In this document: piece by piece, positions 7,924-16,547 of the stretch
Layout of the letters: each line of letters opens with the position of its first letter
How positions within the stretch are numbered: position 1 is the stretch's first letter
Assembly: GCF_006516955.1 (NCBI RefSeq)
Contig: NZ_VHLG01000002.1
Location: 372,001-436,000 of the forward strand
DNA from: Martelella alba
Lineage (GTDB): Bacteria > Pseudomonadota > Alphaproteobacteria > Rhizobiales > Rhizobiaceae
Length of the DNA stretch: 64,000 nucleotides
Direction of reading: 5' to 3'
Notes under the pieces: generated by a model
Told to the model about the DNA's origin: nothing
Databases searched by the model: none
What the model saw: the letters and a program-made list of their open reading frames with translations, nothing else
Position numbers and translations under genes: made by a program

Positions 7924-8898
7924 TCAGTTTGCCTTGTAGGCGTCGATGATCGCCTTGCCCTGATCGCCAGCGCTGGAAAGCCACTCGGTGGTCATGACCC
8001 CGCCATAGCCTTCCAGATCGGTTTTCAGCTGTTCGCTCGGCGCGGCAACGGTCATGCCGTTTTCAGCCAAGGTCTTCAGATAGCCTTCTGTCAGCGACTT
8101 GGCGGTATCCTCGCCGCGGGTTGCAGCTTCCGCACCGCAATCCATGATCGCCTTCTGGCCGGCTTCATCAAGACCGTCGAACATATCCTTGTTGACGAAG
8201 ATGACATTGCGCGGCAGCCAGGCCTGAACATCATAGAAATGATCAAGGCTTTCCCAGACCTTGCTGTCGACCCCGGTCGAACCGGAGGAAATGAAGCTTT
8301 CGGCAACACCGGTCGCCAGTGCCTGCGACAGCTCTGCTGCCTCGATCTGCACCGGAACCATACCGGCAAGCTCGGCAATGCGGGCGGTTGCCGCATTATA
8401 GGCGCGGAACTTGATGCCCTTCAGGTCAGCGGCAGAATTGATCTCTTTCTTGGTATAGAGACCCTGCGGCGGCCACGGAACCGAATAGACATAGACAAGG
8501 TTCTGCTCGGCAAGCGCTGCCTTGATGTCATCAATACCGGCCGCCCAGAGCTTGTCGGAAGCATCAAAAGAGGTTGCCAGGAACGGAATGGAATCGAGGC
8601 CGAAAAGCGGATTTTCATTGGCATGGGCCGACAGAAGCCGTTCGCCGATCGGCGCCTGCCCGGTCTGGACGGCGCGCTTGATGTCGTTACCGGCAAACAG
8701 TGAACCGTTCGGATGAACGACGATTTCCACCGCGCCATCGGTTGCAGAGGTCACGCATTCGGCAAATTTGGTGCCATTTTCAGTGTGATAATTGCTGGCG
8801 GGATAGGCCATCGGCATATCCCAGGTTTCGGCATTGGCGGCAGTTGCGGCACCAAGGCCAAGAGCTGTTGCGGCCAGAAGGCCCATCATCGTCTTCAT
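7924..8898 (-). CDS. TRAP transporter periplasmic substrate-binding protein (DctP-like)
   Basis: 324 residues. An N-terminal Sec signal peptide (MKTMMGLLAATALGLGAATA, then ANAE) gives an exported protein of about 300 residues. The segment KGIKFRAYNAATARIAELAG holds the conserved Arg that clamps the ligand carboxylate in this family. GGGGAA nine bases upstream supports the ATG at 8898 over the TTG two codons earlier. The family binds carboxylates, including amino acids and keto acids; with an adjacent amino-acid oxidase, an amino acid ligand is plausible but unproven. Confidence 0.92.
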   Translation of the reverse strand: MKTMMGLLAATALGLGAATAANAETWDMPMAYPASNYHTENGTKFAECVTSATDGAVEIVVHPNGSLFAGNDIKRAVQTGQAPIGERLLSAHANENPLFGLDSIPFLATSFDASDKLWAAGIDDIKAALAEQNLVYVYSVPWPPQGLYTKKEINSAADLKGIKFRAYNAATARIAELAGMVPVQIEAAELSQALATGVAESFISSGSTGVDSKVWESLDHFYDVQAWLPRNVIFVNKDMFDGLDEAGQKAIMDCGAEAATRGEDTAKSLTEGYLKTLAENGMTVAAPSEQLKTDLEGYGGVMTTEWLSSAGDQGKAIIDAYKAN

Positions 8899-8936
8899 GT
8901 TCAAGTTCCCCTTTTTTAATTATTGGCCGCCTCATC

Positions 8937-10187
8937 TTAAGCGAAGCGTGCCGGATCATAACGGCCAAGGTCATGATTAACCTTTTGTCCCGTCAGAATT
9001 TGCGTCAGCAGCCTTCCTGTCTTCGGGCCGCCCGTCAAGCCAATATGATGATGACCGAAGGCGAGCCAGGCACCTTTTTTCTTCGGAACCGCCCCGATCA
9101 GCGGAATACTATCGGCAGGCGCTGGCCTGTGGCCCATCCATTCGGTCTTCTCCTTGAAGGTCAGACCCGGAATGGCGGCGCGGATATTATCCATCAAAAG
9201 CCGGAACGGCGCTTCAGAGGGCGGAGCGTCAAGACCGCCGAACTCGACAATGCCGGCCAGCCGCAAACGGCCCTCCATCGGTGAGATCACGAATTTGCCG
9301 CCCGCATGCATCACCGGCGAGCGCGGCATGATATTGGGCTCCCAAAGCTCGATATGATAACCGCGCTCGCTTTCAAGCGGCACCTTGAGACCGAGCTTTG
9401 CCGCAAGCGGCTTCGACCAGGCCCCGGTCGCAATCACCACATCGTCGAAAGACAGCGTTTCACCGCCAGCCCGAACGCCGGTAACCGCGCCGTTCTCGAC
9501 CGTAAAATCGCTGACCTCCGCCTTCAAGATCTTAGCCCCTTGCGTCTCGGCATGGGCAGCAAGCGCTTTCACATAGGCACCTGGATCGATAATCATGCCA
9601 TGATCGGGCACGCGAGCGGCAAAGCCGCAATCGGCGGAGAAAACCGGGTCATAGGCCGTAAACCTGTCGCCCTCCAGCTCATCCCAATGGATGCCATGCG
9701 CCTTGCGGATACCCCAGCCGAAATTGTCGCCTTCAAAATGGGCACGGTCACGATAGACAAAGACATAGTCGGACGGCCGGATGTAACGCTCGGCTGGCGT
9801 GCCGGCGGCAAGCGCCTGATGCTCGGTCAGGCTATCACCGACAATGCCGTGAATGGCGGTCGCGATCCGTTCCACATCCCGCGCATTGGCATGAGACATG
9901 TAGCGAAGCAGCCAGGGCGCCAGTTTCGGCAGATAGGACCATTTGAGAAACAGCGGCTGGCCGGGGTCAAACAGCATGCCCGGCGCCTTCTTCATCAGTC
10001 CCGGCACCGTCACCGGCACGATCGAGGCCGAGGCCAGCACGCCGCCATTACCATAGCTGGTGCCCTCGCCCGGCCCCAGCCGGTCGATCAGCGTGACCCT
10101 GTGACCGGCACGCTGCAGCCAGATAGCGCTCGAGACGCCGACAATCCCCGCTCCGACAATGCCGATATGTCTCTTCTTTTCGTTCAT
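8937..10187 (-). CDS. FAD-dependent D-amino-acid dehydrogenase/oxidase (DadA-like)
   Basis: 416 residues. The N-terminal Rossmann motif GIVGAGIVGV (residues 8-17) binds FAD, and IDRLGPGEGTSYGNGG follows as in DadA-type DAO-fold enzymes. The C-terminal MGHRPAPADSIPLIG and FGHHHIGLTGGPKTG segments complete the FAD site. The family oxidises D-amino acids (or other secondary amines) to 2-oxo acids, passing electrons to the respiratory chain. It starts exactly where the upstream TPP-enzyme gene ends, so the two are co-translated. An adjacent racemase-family gene and TRAP importer fit import and oxidation of an amino acid whose 2-oxo acid the TPP enzyme could process. Confidence 0.88.
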   Translation of the reverse strand: MNEKKRHIGIVGAGIVGVSSAIWLQRAGHRVTLIDRLGPGEGTSYGNGGVLASASIVPVTVPGLMKKAPGMLFDPGQPLFLKWSYLPKLAPWLLRYMSHANARDVERIATAIHGIVGDSLTEHQALAAGTPAERYIRPSDYVFVYRDRAHFEGDNFGWGIRKAHGIHWDELEGDRFTAYDPVFSADCGFAARVPDHGMIIDPGAYVKALAAHAETQGAKILKAEVSDFTVENGAVTGVRAGGETLSFDDVVIATGAWSKPLAAKLGLKVPLESERGYHIELWEPNIMPRSPVMHAGGKFVISPMEGRLRLAGIVEFGGLDAPPSEAPFRLLMDNIRAAIPGLTFKEKTEWMGHRPAPADSIPLIGAVPKKKGAWLAFGHHHIGLTGGPKTGRLLTQILTGQKVNHDLGRYDPARFA

Positions 10188-11891
10188 CTATGCAACCCAC
10201 TCACTGACCGGCGCAGCTGCTTCATGCAGCGGCTGGGCAATCACATCAATCAATGTCGGGCCGTCAAATGCAAGCGCTTCCTTAAGCACAGGCTCCAGCA
10301 TTTCCGGATCTTCAACGCGGAAAGCCTTGATGCCGAAGGCGCTGGCAACCGCCGCATGGTCCGTCCGGCCGAAATCGACATTATAGAAACGCTTGCCGAA
10401 ACCGGAATTCTGCCCGGCCTTGATCCAGCCGAAGGTGGCGTTGGAAAAGACGATCGCCGTGATCGGCATGCGGTAGCGCGTCAGCGTTTCCAGTTCGCCG
10501 CAGGAAAAGCCGAAGGAACCATCTCCCATCACGGCCACTGTCTTGACATCCGGCCGGCCCGCATGCGCGCCGATCGAGGCGGCCAGCGCATAGCCGAGCG
10601 CCCCGTGGGCGCGGTTGGTGATGAAATGCCGCCCAGCGTCACGCCAGCGGTAGTGCGCCGAAAAATAGGGACAGGGCGTGCCGGGATCAGCGCAGATGAT
10701 CGCATCATCATCCAGCAGCCGCTGCAATGTGGCGATCACCCGTTCCGGGCGGATCGGCCGTTCAGAAGAGGCTGCGAGCGGCTCAAAGGCGGCAAGCTTG
10801 CCAGCCCAGGCTTCAACCGCGCGCGCCTGGCCGCCGAAAGACAGCGCCGGCTTGCGCGCTGCCACGGCATCACCAAGCGCATCCAGCGCCAGCTTCGCAT
10901 CGGCGACGATCGCCACCTCTGTCTGATAATTGGCGCCGATCACCTGCGGATCACTGTCGATATGGATGACACGGACCGATGTCTTCGGCGAACGCCAGCG
11001 CTCGGTGGTAACCGATCCCGCCCGGCAGCCGATGAAGATCACCAGATCGGCCGCATCCACGACGGCGCGGGTGGCAGCGACACCGCCATTGGAGCCAACG
11101 ACACCAACGGCCAGCGGATCGGTTTCGGCAATCGTGCCCTGACCGGAAACGGTCGTGGCAACCGGCAGGTCGAGCATGCGGGCAAGGCGCAGAAGGGCAG
11201 CCTCGGCACCCGCGATCACCGGCCCGCCGCCAGCAATCACCAGGGCGGATTTCGCCGAAAGCAGAGCATCCGCAGCCGCTTCAATCGCCGCCGGATCGGG
11301 GCCGGAGGGTTCCGCCGGGAAATGGGCATGGCGCGGATCGGCCCAGATCTCGGCCGGATCGGTCTCGCCCTTCTGGGTATCGAAGGGCAGCGCGATATGG
11401 GCCGAGCCGGGCTTGCCCGTGGTCATGGCCCTGAAGGCGGCGCGCATCATCGCCGGAACCTTGGCCGGATCGTCAATCGAACCATTCCATTTGGTCAGCG
11501 GACGCATCAGCGCCACCTGGTCGAGCTCGGTCAGCGGATAGCGCCCGCGTGCCGTGGTCGAAACATCGGTGGTAATGGCCAGAACCGGGATCGAACTTTC
11601 ATTCGCCTCCACAAGGCCCGGCAGAATATAGGTCGCACCGCCGCCCGACGGCCCCTCGCAAATGCCGGGCTTACCGGTAACACGGGCATAGGCATCAGCC
11701 ATATAGGCGGCATGACGCTCATCGCGCGTCAGGAAATGGCGGATGCCGTGATCGAGCCTCGCCAGCGCATCATAAAAGGGCAGCGTCGTGTCCCCACAAA
11801 GCCCGAACATATCGGTCACGCCATGGGCCTTGAGCATGTGAACCATGGCTTCCGCTCCGCTCATGCGGTTCGGCAATGTGGTATCTGACAT
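10188..11891 (-). CDS. Thiamine-diphosphate-dependent enzyme (acetolactate synthase / 2-oxo acid decarboxylase superfamily)
   Basis: 567 residues in the three-domain order of the POX/ALS superfamily. The N-terminal pyrimidine-binding domain has TRDERHAAYMADAYARVTG with the catalytic Glu near residue 58. The central domain is Rossmann-like. The C-terminal diphosphate domain has GDGSFGFSCGELE followed by an Asn (IVFSNATFGW), the Mg/ThDP motif. The biosynthetic ALS small subunit is absent and the gene sits in a catabolic operon, so a decarboxylase or lyase acting on a 2-oxo acid is more likely than branched-chain synthesis. It is the first gene of the leftward operon, 32 bp from the palindrome at 11924. 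Confidence 0.85.
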   Translation of the reverse strand: MSDTTLPNRMSGAEAMVHMLKAHGVTDMFGLCGDTTLPFYDALARLDHGIRHFLTRDERHAAYMADAYARVTGKPGICEGPSGGGATYILPGLVEANESSIPVLAITTDVSTTARGRYPLTELDQVALMRPLTKWNGSIDDPAKVPAMMRAAFRAMTTGKPGSAHIALPFDTQKGETDPAEIWADPRHAHFPAEPSGPDPAAIEAAADALLSAKSALVIAGGGPVIAGAEAALLRLARMLDLPVATTVSGQGTIAETDPLAVGVVGSNGGVAATRAVVDAADLVIFIGCRAGSVTTERWRSPKTSVRVIHIDSDPQVIGANYQTEVAIVADAKLALDALGDAVAARKPALSFGGQARAVEAWAGKLAAFEPLAASSERPIRPERVIATLQRLLDDDAIICADPGTPCPYFSAHYRWRDAGRHFITNRAHGALGYALAASIGAHAGRPDVKTVAVMGDGSFGFSCGELETLTRYRMPITAIVFSNATFGWIKAGQNSGFGKRFYNVDFGRTDHAAVASAFGIKAFRVEDPEMLEPVLKEALAFDGPTLIDVIAQPLHEAAAPVSEWVA

Positions 11892-11923
11892 CGGTGTTTT
11901 CCTGCACTTGTTTCTGTACGCTG

Positions 11924-11937
11924 AACTGTATACAGTT
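11924..11937. promoter_or_regulatory. Candidate GntR/FCD operator palindrome
   Basis: AACTGTATACAGTT is a perfect 14-bp palindrome between the divergent TPP-enzyme operon and the gntR gene. It resembles the TGTATACA-type sites bound by FCD-subfamily GntR regulators such as VanR. It lies 32 bp from one start codon and 66 bp from the other, where a repressor could block both promoters. Confidence 0.7.
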
Positions 11938-12003
11938 TTGCATGTTGATGGTTTTGCAGACTTGTGTCAAGGAAGGCCTTGATCTGTTTCTAAGGAGATC
12001 CCG

Positions 12004-12711
12004 TTGAGCGAAACCCGTGTCGAAGCGCTTTACACACGCGTCAAGGAAATGACCGTGAACTTCAAGCTTCGCCCCGGTGAACGCGTCAACGAGGTTGCGC
12101 TTGCCCGCACGCTGAGTGCCAGCCGCACACCACTGCGCGAGGCGCTGAACCGGCTGGTCGCCGAGCGGCTGCTTGATTTTTCCCCCGGCAAGGGCTTTTT
12201 CTGCCGCAGCCTTGATGCCCAGTCGATCTTCGATCTTTACGAGCTGCGCGCAATCCTGGAGGAATCGGCCGTGCGCCTTGCCTGCCGCCGGGCGAGCGAC
12301 GAGGATCTGGCGGCGCTGCGCGCCGGCGCTTTCGAGAATGGTCTGGTCTATGAGGACCGCACGATTGGTGAGGCAAGTGCTGCCGACGAGGCCTTCCACA
12401 TGGCTGTGGCGACGCTTTCGGGCAATGCGGAACTCTGCCGCGAACTCGACCATATCAATGACCGCATCCGTTTCATCCGCTGGGTCGACATGGCCGCCGC
12501 CGTAGTCCGCACCAAAGGTGAGCACCGGCTGATCATGGAGGCGCTGGAGCGGCGCGACGCTGACAGTGCGGCGCGCACCATGCGCAGCCACGTGGTCAAG
12601 CGCATGGATCAGATCGTTGCCTCGGTGCGTGAAGGCTATTCAAATATCTATGTTGCCGGCCCGGAAGAACTGACCGAACGCCGGCTTGAACCGGGAGACG
12701 GATCATCATGA
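12004..12711 (+). CDS. GntR-family transcriptional regulator, FCD subfamily
   Basis: 235 residues. An N-terminal winged helix-turn-helix (about residues 5-70: GERVNEVALARTLSASRTPLR, then EALNRL) is followed by an all-helical FCD ligand-binding domain (75-215). His residues in FHMAV, GEHRLI and RSHVVKR fit the metal/ligand site. The start is TTG, fixed by a strong AAGGAG six bases upstream. The TTG start may keep its level low, as is common for autoregulated repressors. It is transcribed away from the TPP/oxidase/TRAP operon with a palindromic site between them, so it is the likely local regulator, responding to the pathway substrate or an intermediate. Confidence 0.92.
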   Translation: MSETRVEALYTRVKEMTVNFKLRPGERVNEVALARTLSASRTPLREALNRLVAERLLDFSPGKGFFCRSLDAQSIFDLYELRAILEESAVRLACRRASDEDLAALRAGAFENGLVYEDRTIGEASAADEAFHMAVATLSGNAELCRELDHINDRIRFIRWVDMAAAVVRTKGEHRLIMEALERRDADSAARTMRSHVVKRMDQIVASVREGYSNIYVAGPEELTERRLEPGDGSS

Positions 12712-13421
12712 AGGCAAAGGGCGGCAAGGCGGTCTATGGCGCGTCTGTCGGGATTTTGATGCTGGAGGCGCAGTTTCCGCGTATTCCGGGCGATATGGGC
12801 AATGCTCTGACCTGGCCCTTCCCTGTGCATTACAAGGTGGTGCGCTCGGCAACGCCGGAACGCGTGGTGCTGCAGGGCGCGGAGGGCCTGCTCGATGTCT
12901 TTATCGAGGCCGCCCGCGAACTGGTCGCCGATGGCGTCGATGGCATCACCACCAATTGCGGGTTTCTGTCGCTGTTCCAGGCCGAACTGGCCGCTGCCGT
13001 ACCCGTACCGGTCGCGACCTCGTCACTGATGCAGGTTTCCCTCGTCAACCGGCTTCTGGCGCCGGGAAAGCGCGCTGGCATTCTCACCGTCTCCGGCTCG
13101 ACGCTGACGGAACAGCATCTGGCGCTCGCAGGCGTTCCCGAAGGCACGCCGATCGGCACCACCGAAGGGCTTCGAGAATTCACCCGCGTGCTGATGAAAA
13201 ACGAACTGGAGCTGGATGTCGATCTGGCGCGTCAGGACAATATCGAGGCGGCGACAAGGCTGGTATCCGATAATCCGGATCTCGGAGCCATCGTGCTCGA
13301 ATGCACCAATATGATCCCCTATGCCGCCGATATTGCCGCAACAACCGGCCTGCCGGTCTTTTCCATTGAGACCTTCGTGCGCTGGTTCCAGGCCGCGCTC
13401 GTGCCGCGTCGCTATGGCTGA
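12708..13421 (+). CDS. Aspartate/glutamate racemase-superfamily enzyme
   Basis: 237 residues with the two catalytic Cys motifs of the superfamily: TTNCGF near residue 83 and LECTNM near residue 200. The superfamily covers Asp, Glu and hydantoin racemases, maleate isomerases and arylmalonate decarboxylases, so the exact reaction is open. The ATG overlaps the gntR stop codon (ATGA) and GGGAG lies upstream, so the two genes are translationally coupled. Next to a D-amino-acid-oxidase-like gene, conversion of an L-amino acid to the D-form oxidised by the neighbouring enzyme is an attractive inference. Confidence 0.85.
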   Translation: MKAKGGKAVYGASVGILMLEAQFPRIPGDMGNALTWPFPVHYKVVRSATPERVVLQGAEGLLDVFIEAARELVADGVDGITTNCGFLSLFQAELAAAVPVPVATSSLMQVSLVNRLLAPGKRAGILTVSGSTLTEQHLALAGVPEGTPIGTTEGLREFTRVLMKNELELDVDLARQDNIEAATRLVSDNPDLGAIVLECTNMIPYAADIAATTGLPVFSIETFVRWFQAALVPRRYG

Positions 13422-13430
13422 GGCCAAATG

Positions 13431-13459
13431 AAAACGGCCGGTGGTCCCCCTCCGGCCGT
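13431..13459 (-). terminator. Intrinsic terminator of asd
   Basis: Stem ACGGCCGG/CCGGCCGT with a 10-nt loop. Read leftward it is followed by TTTTC, just after the asd stop codon. It also separates asd from the convergent racemase gene. Confidence 0.7.
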
Positions 13460-13484
13460 CCAGATGTCATTCACTGAAGAGCAA

Positions 13485-14516
13485 TCACGCAACCGCGCGC
13501 GGCTTGACCAGATTGCGCTCGACCAGAAGCTCTGCGATCTGGACTGCATTCAGCGCAGCGCCCTTGCGAAGGTTGTCGGAGACAACCCACATGACCAGAC
13601 CGTTTTCAACCGTCGCATCTTCGCGGATTCGCGAAATATAGGTGGCATCTTCGCCAGCGCATTCGACCGGGGTGATGTAACCGCCATCCTCATGCTTGTC
13701 GATGACGAGGCAACCGGGTGCCTCCCGCAGAATATCGCGGGCCTGATCGGCGGTGATCTCGTTTTCAAATTCCATGTTGACGGCTTCGGAGTGGCCGATG
13801 AAGACCGGAACGCGCACGGCGGTGCAGGTCACCTTGATCTTCGGATCAAGCATCTTCTTGGTTTCGGCCAGAACCTTCCATTCTTCCTTGGTATAGCCGT
13901 CTTCCATGAAGACATCGATATGCGGTATCACGTTGAAGGCAATGCGCTTGGTGAACTTCTTGTTCTCGATCGGATCGGCAACGAAGACGGCACGGGTCTG
14001 GTTGAAAAGCTCGTCCATGCCATCCTTGCCGGCACCGGAAACCGACTGATAGGTCGAGACGACGATGCGCTTGATCTTGGCAAAATCATGCAGCGGCTTC
14101 AGCGCAACAACCAGCTGGGCGGTCGAGCAGTTCGGATTGGCGATGATATTGCGTTTGGTAAAGCCGGAAATCGCATCCGGATTGACCTCCGGCACGATCA
14201 GCGGAACATCGGCGTCATAGCGCCAGGCCGACGAGTTGTCGATAACGACGCAGCCCTGGGCGCCAATCTTCGGCGACCACTTCTGCGAGACCGAGCCACC
14301 GGCAGACATCAGGCAGATATCGGTATCGGAGAAATCATAGTTCTCAAGGTTGGAGACACGAAGCGTCTTGTCGCCGAAGGACACTTCCGTGCCGACCGAA
14401 CGGCTGGAGGCCAGCGCGACAACTTCATCGGCCGGAAAACCGCGCTCAGCCAGAATGGCGAGCATTTCGCGTCCGACATTGCCGGTGGCACCGGCGACTG
14501 CAATCTTGAAACCCAT
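13485..14516 (-). CDS. asd: Aspartate-semialdehyde dehydrogenase
   Basis: 343 residues, the normal length. It reduces aspartyl phosphate to aspartate semialdehyde on the route to lysine, methionine, threonine and diaminopimelate. The N-terminal GATGNVGREM binds NADP. NPNCSTAQLV near residue 130 holds the catalytic Cys, and later His/Arg residues in the NVIPHID region belong to the substrate site. The ATG at 14516 gives the family's usual MGFKIAVAGATG N-terminus; the open frame extends another 51 codons upstream without family similarity. It is a single gene with its own terminator. Confidence 0.95.
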   Translation of the reverse strand: MGFKIAVAGATGNVGREMLAILAERGFPADEVVALASSRSVGTEVSFGDKTLRVSNLENYDFSDTDICLMSAGGSVSQKWSPKIGAQGCVVIDNSSAWRYDADVPLIVPEVNPDAISGFTKRNIIANPNCSTAQLVVALKPLHDFAKIKRIVVSTYQSVSGAGKDGMDELFNQTRAVFVADPIENKKFTKRIAFNVIPHIDVFMEDGYTKEEWKVLAETKKMLDPKIKVTCTAVRVPVFIGHSEAVNMEFENEITADQARDILREAPGCLVIDKHEDGGYITPVECAGEDATYISRIREDATVENGLVMWVVSDNLRKGAALNAVQIAELLVERNLVKPRAVA

Positions 14517-14772
14517 GGCTAACAGCTCTCTTTCAGTCTCTCCTCGCTGGGGCTGGAGCGAAAGGCGCTGGTTTAGCGGCCTTTCAGTCCCCGGCCGGAC
14601 CGGGGAGAGAGCGGCGTGGCCAGAGACGATCAGACGGTTTTCGTCGTCGTTTTGGCCGTTTTTGTGCAAAAAGCGGAAACAGGGAAGTCACACCCGGCAT
14701 ATTCTGCCTGGCTCATCCGTTCACCGATGATAAAATTCACCTGAAACATGGGACGCTTCCTCTGACAGGAGG

Positions 14773-15585
14773 CTAATGGCCCCTTTGCGCGCCCAAGTCA
14801 AGATACGTTTTGACTGACCGTGAAGACGCAGGGCGAGATAGATTGAACCTCAGGATCCGCAGGCCCGGTCGCGGCACAGGGAAACCACCATCGTTGAGCC
14901 TGAACAACAAGCGCCGGCGGGCAAATAAAATTGCCACCGCATAGGAAAACCATCCGCCATAGGCCAGACCCGCAACAACATCACTCGGATAGTGCGCACC
15001 GACAATCACCCGACCAACCGCAAGCCATGCAGCCGCGATGAAGAAAGCCAGCCGGTAACGCGGCAGGAAAAAGGAAAGGGCTGCAAAGAAAGCGCCGACC
15101 GTCGTCGCATGGCCGGAGGGAAAACTGGCGAAATGGGCATTGAAGGAAAAGGGCTCGAAACTGAAAATGCCATGATGGATGAATTCTGAAGGCCGTGCCC
15201 GGCCGATGACCCGCTTGATCAGATTGACCGTGATGCCCGATCCGACAATGGTGATGAGGAAAAACACCGCAGACTGTGCCAAAATCAGCGCTTGCGCCCT
15301 TGGCCGTCGCCTCACAGCCAGCCGCCACGCCACCAGAGCCAGGAGCAGGGCGGCAAGAGCGCCGACGATGATCCAGGCAGAATTGCCGAAACCGGACGCG
15401 AACGCGCCATAAATCAGCACCACCGGAGACAGGTCCTGCCGCGAAAGGCCAAGCGGCTCATCGAAAACAGCAAAGGCCAGCAATATACTCGCCAGCGTCG
15501 AAAACAGATAACCACGCCAGCTTATCCTGATATCCACACATCTGGATTGCGCTAGCTTTCCGCTGTTCCGGAATATTTTCAGCAT
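14773..15585 (-). CDS. PAP2-family membrane phosphatase (first of a tandem pair)
   Basis: 270 residues with about six hydrophobic helices. All three phosphatase signature motifs are visible: KRVIGRARP (near 123), FPSGHAT (about 154) and GRVIVGAHYPSD (about 190). Such enzymes remove phosphate from lipid phosphates, undecaprenyl diphosphate or lipid A precursors at the periplasmic face. A second PAP2 gene lies 116 bp upstream on the same strand. The C-terminal tail after about residue 235 is basic and not conserved. Confidence 0.88.
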   Translation of the reverse strand: MLKIFRNSGKLAQSRCVDIRISWRGYLFSTLASILLAFAVFDEPLGLSRQDLSPVVLIYGAFASGFGNSAWIIVGALAALLLALVAWRLAVRRRPRAQALILAQSAVFFLITIVGSGITVNLIKRVIGRARPSEFIHHGIFSFEPFSFNAHFASFPSGHATTVGAFFAALSFFLPRYRLAFFIAAAWLAVGRVIVGAHYPSDVVAGLAYGGWFSYAVAILFARRRLLFRLNDGGFPVPRPGLRILRFNLSRPASSRSVKTYLDLGAQRGH

Positions 15586-15701
15586 CGAACATTCCCGACT
15601 GAAGCCTCAACCGTCTTCTGGCACAATTTTGTAACAACAGATTGAAGTTACAGCAATTTATGCTTGCTGCCATAATATTCTGACAATTAATAGGTGTCAT
15701 T

Positions 15702-16472
15702 TCAATGTGGCAGGCAGTGCCGGCGCAGGACCGGCCGGCCCGATCTGTCTGGCGTAAAGACAAGGCGGTATCGTGAAAACAGAAGCGCCATGCAAAAGGC
15801 GACCCAGGCGCCGAAAACAAGACCTGCAGCGACATCGCTTGGATAATGCGCCCCGGCAGCGATGCGGGCGAAGCCGAAAAACAGGGCGAAGCTGACGAAT
15901 AGCGGCCGATAGCGCGGCGCAAGCATGGACATCGCCATGAAGAAAGCGCCAGCCGCCGTGGAATGGCCCGACGGGAAGCTTTGATGCGCGTAGGACATAA
16001 GGCCACCGCCGAAATGGAAAAAGCCGAGACTGTCAAAAAGCTCCGGCCGCGCCCGCCCGATCAGCCGCTTGATGATGTTGGCTGCAAACGCAGCGCTTGC
16101 CAGCGCGGCAAAGACATAGAGCGCCTGCTGCCCCAGCAGCAAAGCCGTAACCCGCTGCCTTCGGGGGCCGCCCCCTGCACTGGCGGCAAGGGCCCGGCAG
16201 GCAAAGACAAGCGAGACACTCAGAACCCACATGGAAGTCGACAGATCGGTGAGCGCGACAGCAAGCTGGCGGAAGGCAGGCAGGATACCGTCGGCAGCCA
16301 TGACCACCGGCTGGTCGAGCACGGCAAGGCACAGCACCACCAGGGTTGCACCTGGCAACAAAAATTCCGGCCAGCATGTTGCGGCAAACCTGATCCGCCG
16401 TTGCGGGCCTGGCATGAACCGGCCAGACCGCACGACCGGACGGCCGGGCGGAAAAGCGGGGCGATCGGACAT
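15702..16472 (-). CDS. PAP2-family membrane phosphatase (second of a tandem pair)
   Basis: 256 residues from the ATG at 16472, which has GAAGG eight bases upstream; longer starts back to 16526 are possible. It has the same motif series as its neighbour: KRLIGRARP, FPSGHST and ARIAAGAHYPSD, with a multi-helix hydrophobic profile. The two genes are paralogous and arranged head to tail, suggesting an old duplication. Substrate is unknown; a role in envelope lipid recycling or lipid A modification is typical for the family. Confidence 0.87.
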   Translation of the reverse strand: MSDRPAFPPGRPVVRSGRFMPGPQRRIRFAATCWPEFLLPGATLVVLCLAVLDQPVVMAADGILPAFRQLAVALTDLSTSMWVLSVSLVFACRALAASAGGGPRRQRVTALLLGQQALYVFAALASAAFAANIIKRLIGRARPELFDSLGFFHFGGGLMSYAHQSFPSGHSTAAGAFFMAMSMLAPRYRPLFVSFALFFGFARIAAGAHYPSDVAAGLVFGAWVAFCMALLFSRYRLVFTPDRSGRPVLRRHCLPH

Positions 16473-16495
16473 CGACATAGCCTTCAAAATAGATC

Positions 16496-16522
16496 GGCCG
16501 GGGCATTTATAAAGCCCCGGCC
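16496..16522. terminator. GC-rich hairpin between leuB and the PAP2 gene
   Basis: Perfect 9-bp stem GGCCGGGGC/GCCCCGGCC with a 9-nt AT loop, 26 bp after the leuB stop. It lacks a strong U-tract in either direction, so it may be a weak terminator or an RNA-stabilising hairpin. Confidence 0.5.
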
Positions 16523-16547
16523 GCAACGCTTTTGAAAAAATAGCCGA

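Noticed and set aside
9306-11888. Open plus-strand frame of 860 codons opposite the oxidase and TPP-enzyme genes
   Set aside because: Composition is Arg/His/Gly-rich as expected for an antisense shadow of GC-rich genes; the minus strand carries clear family motifs throughout.
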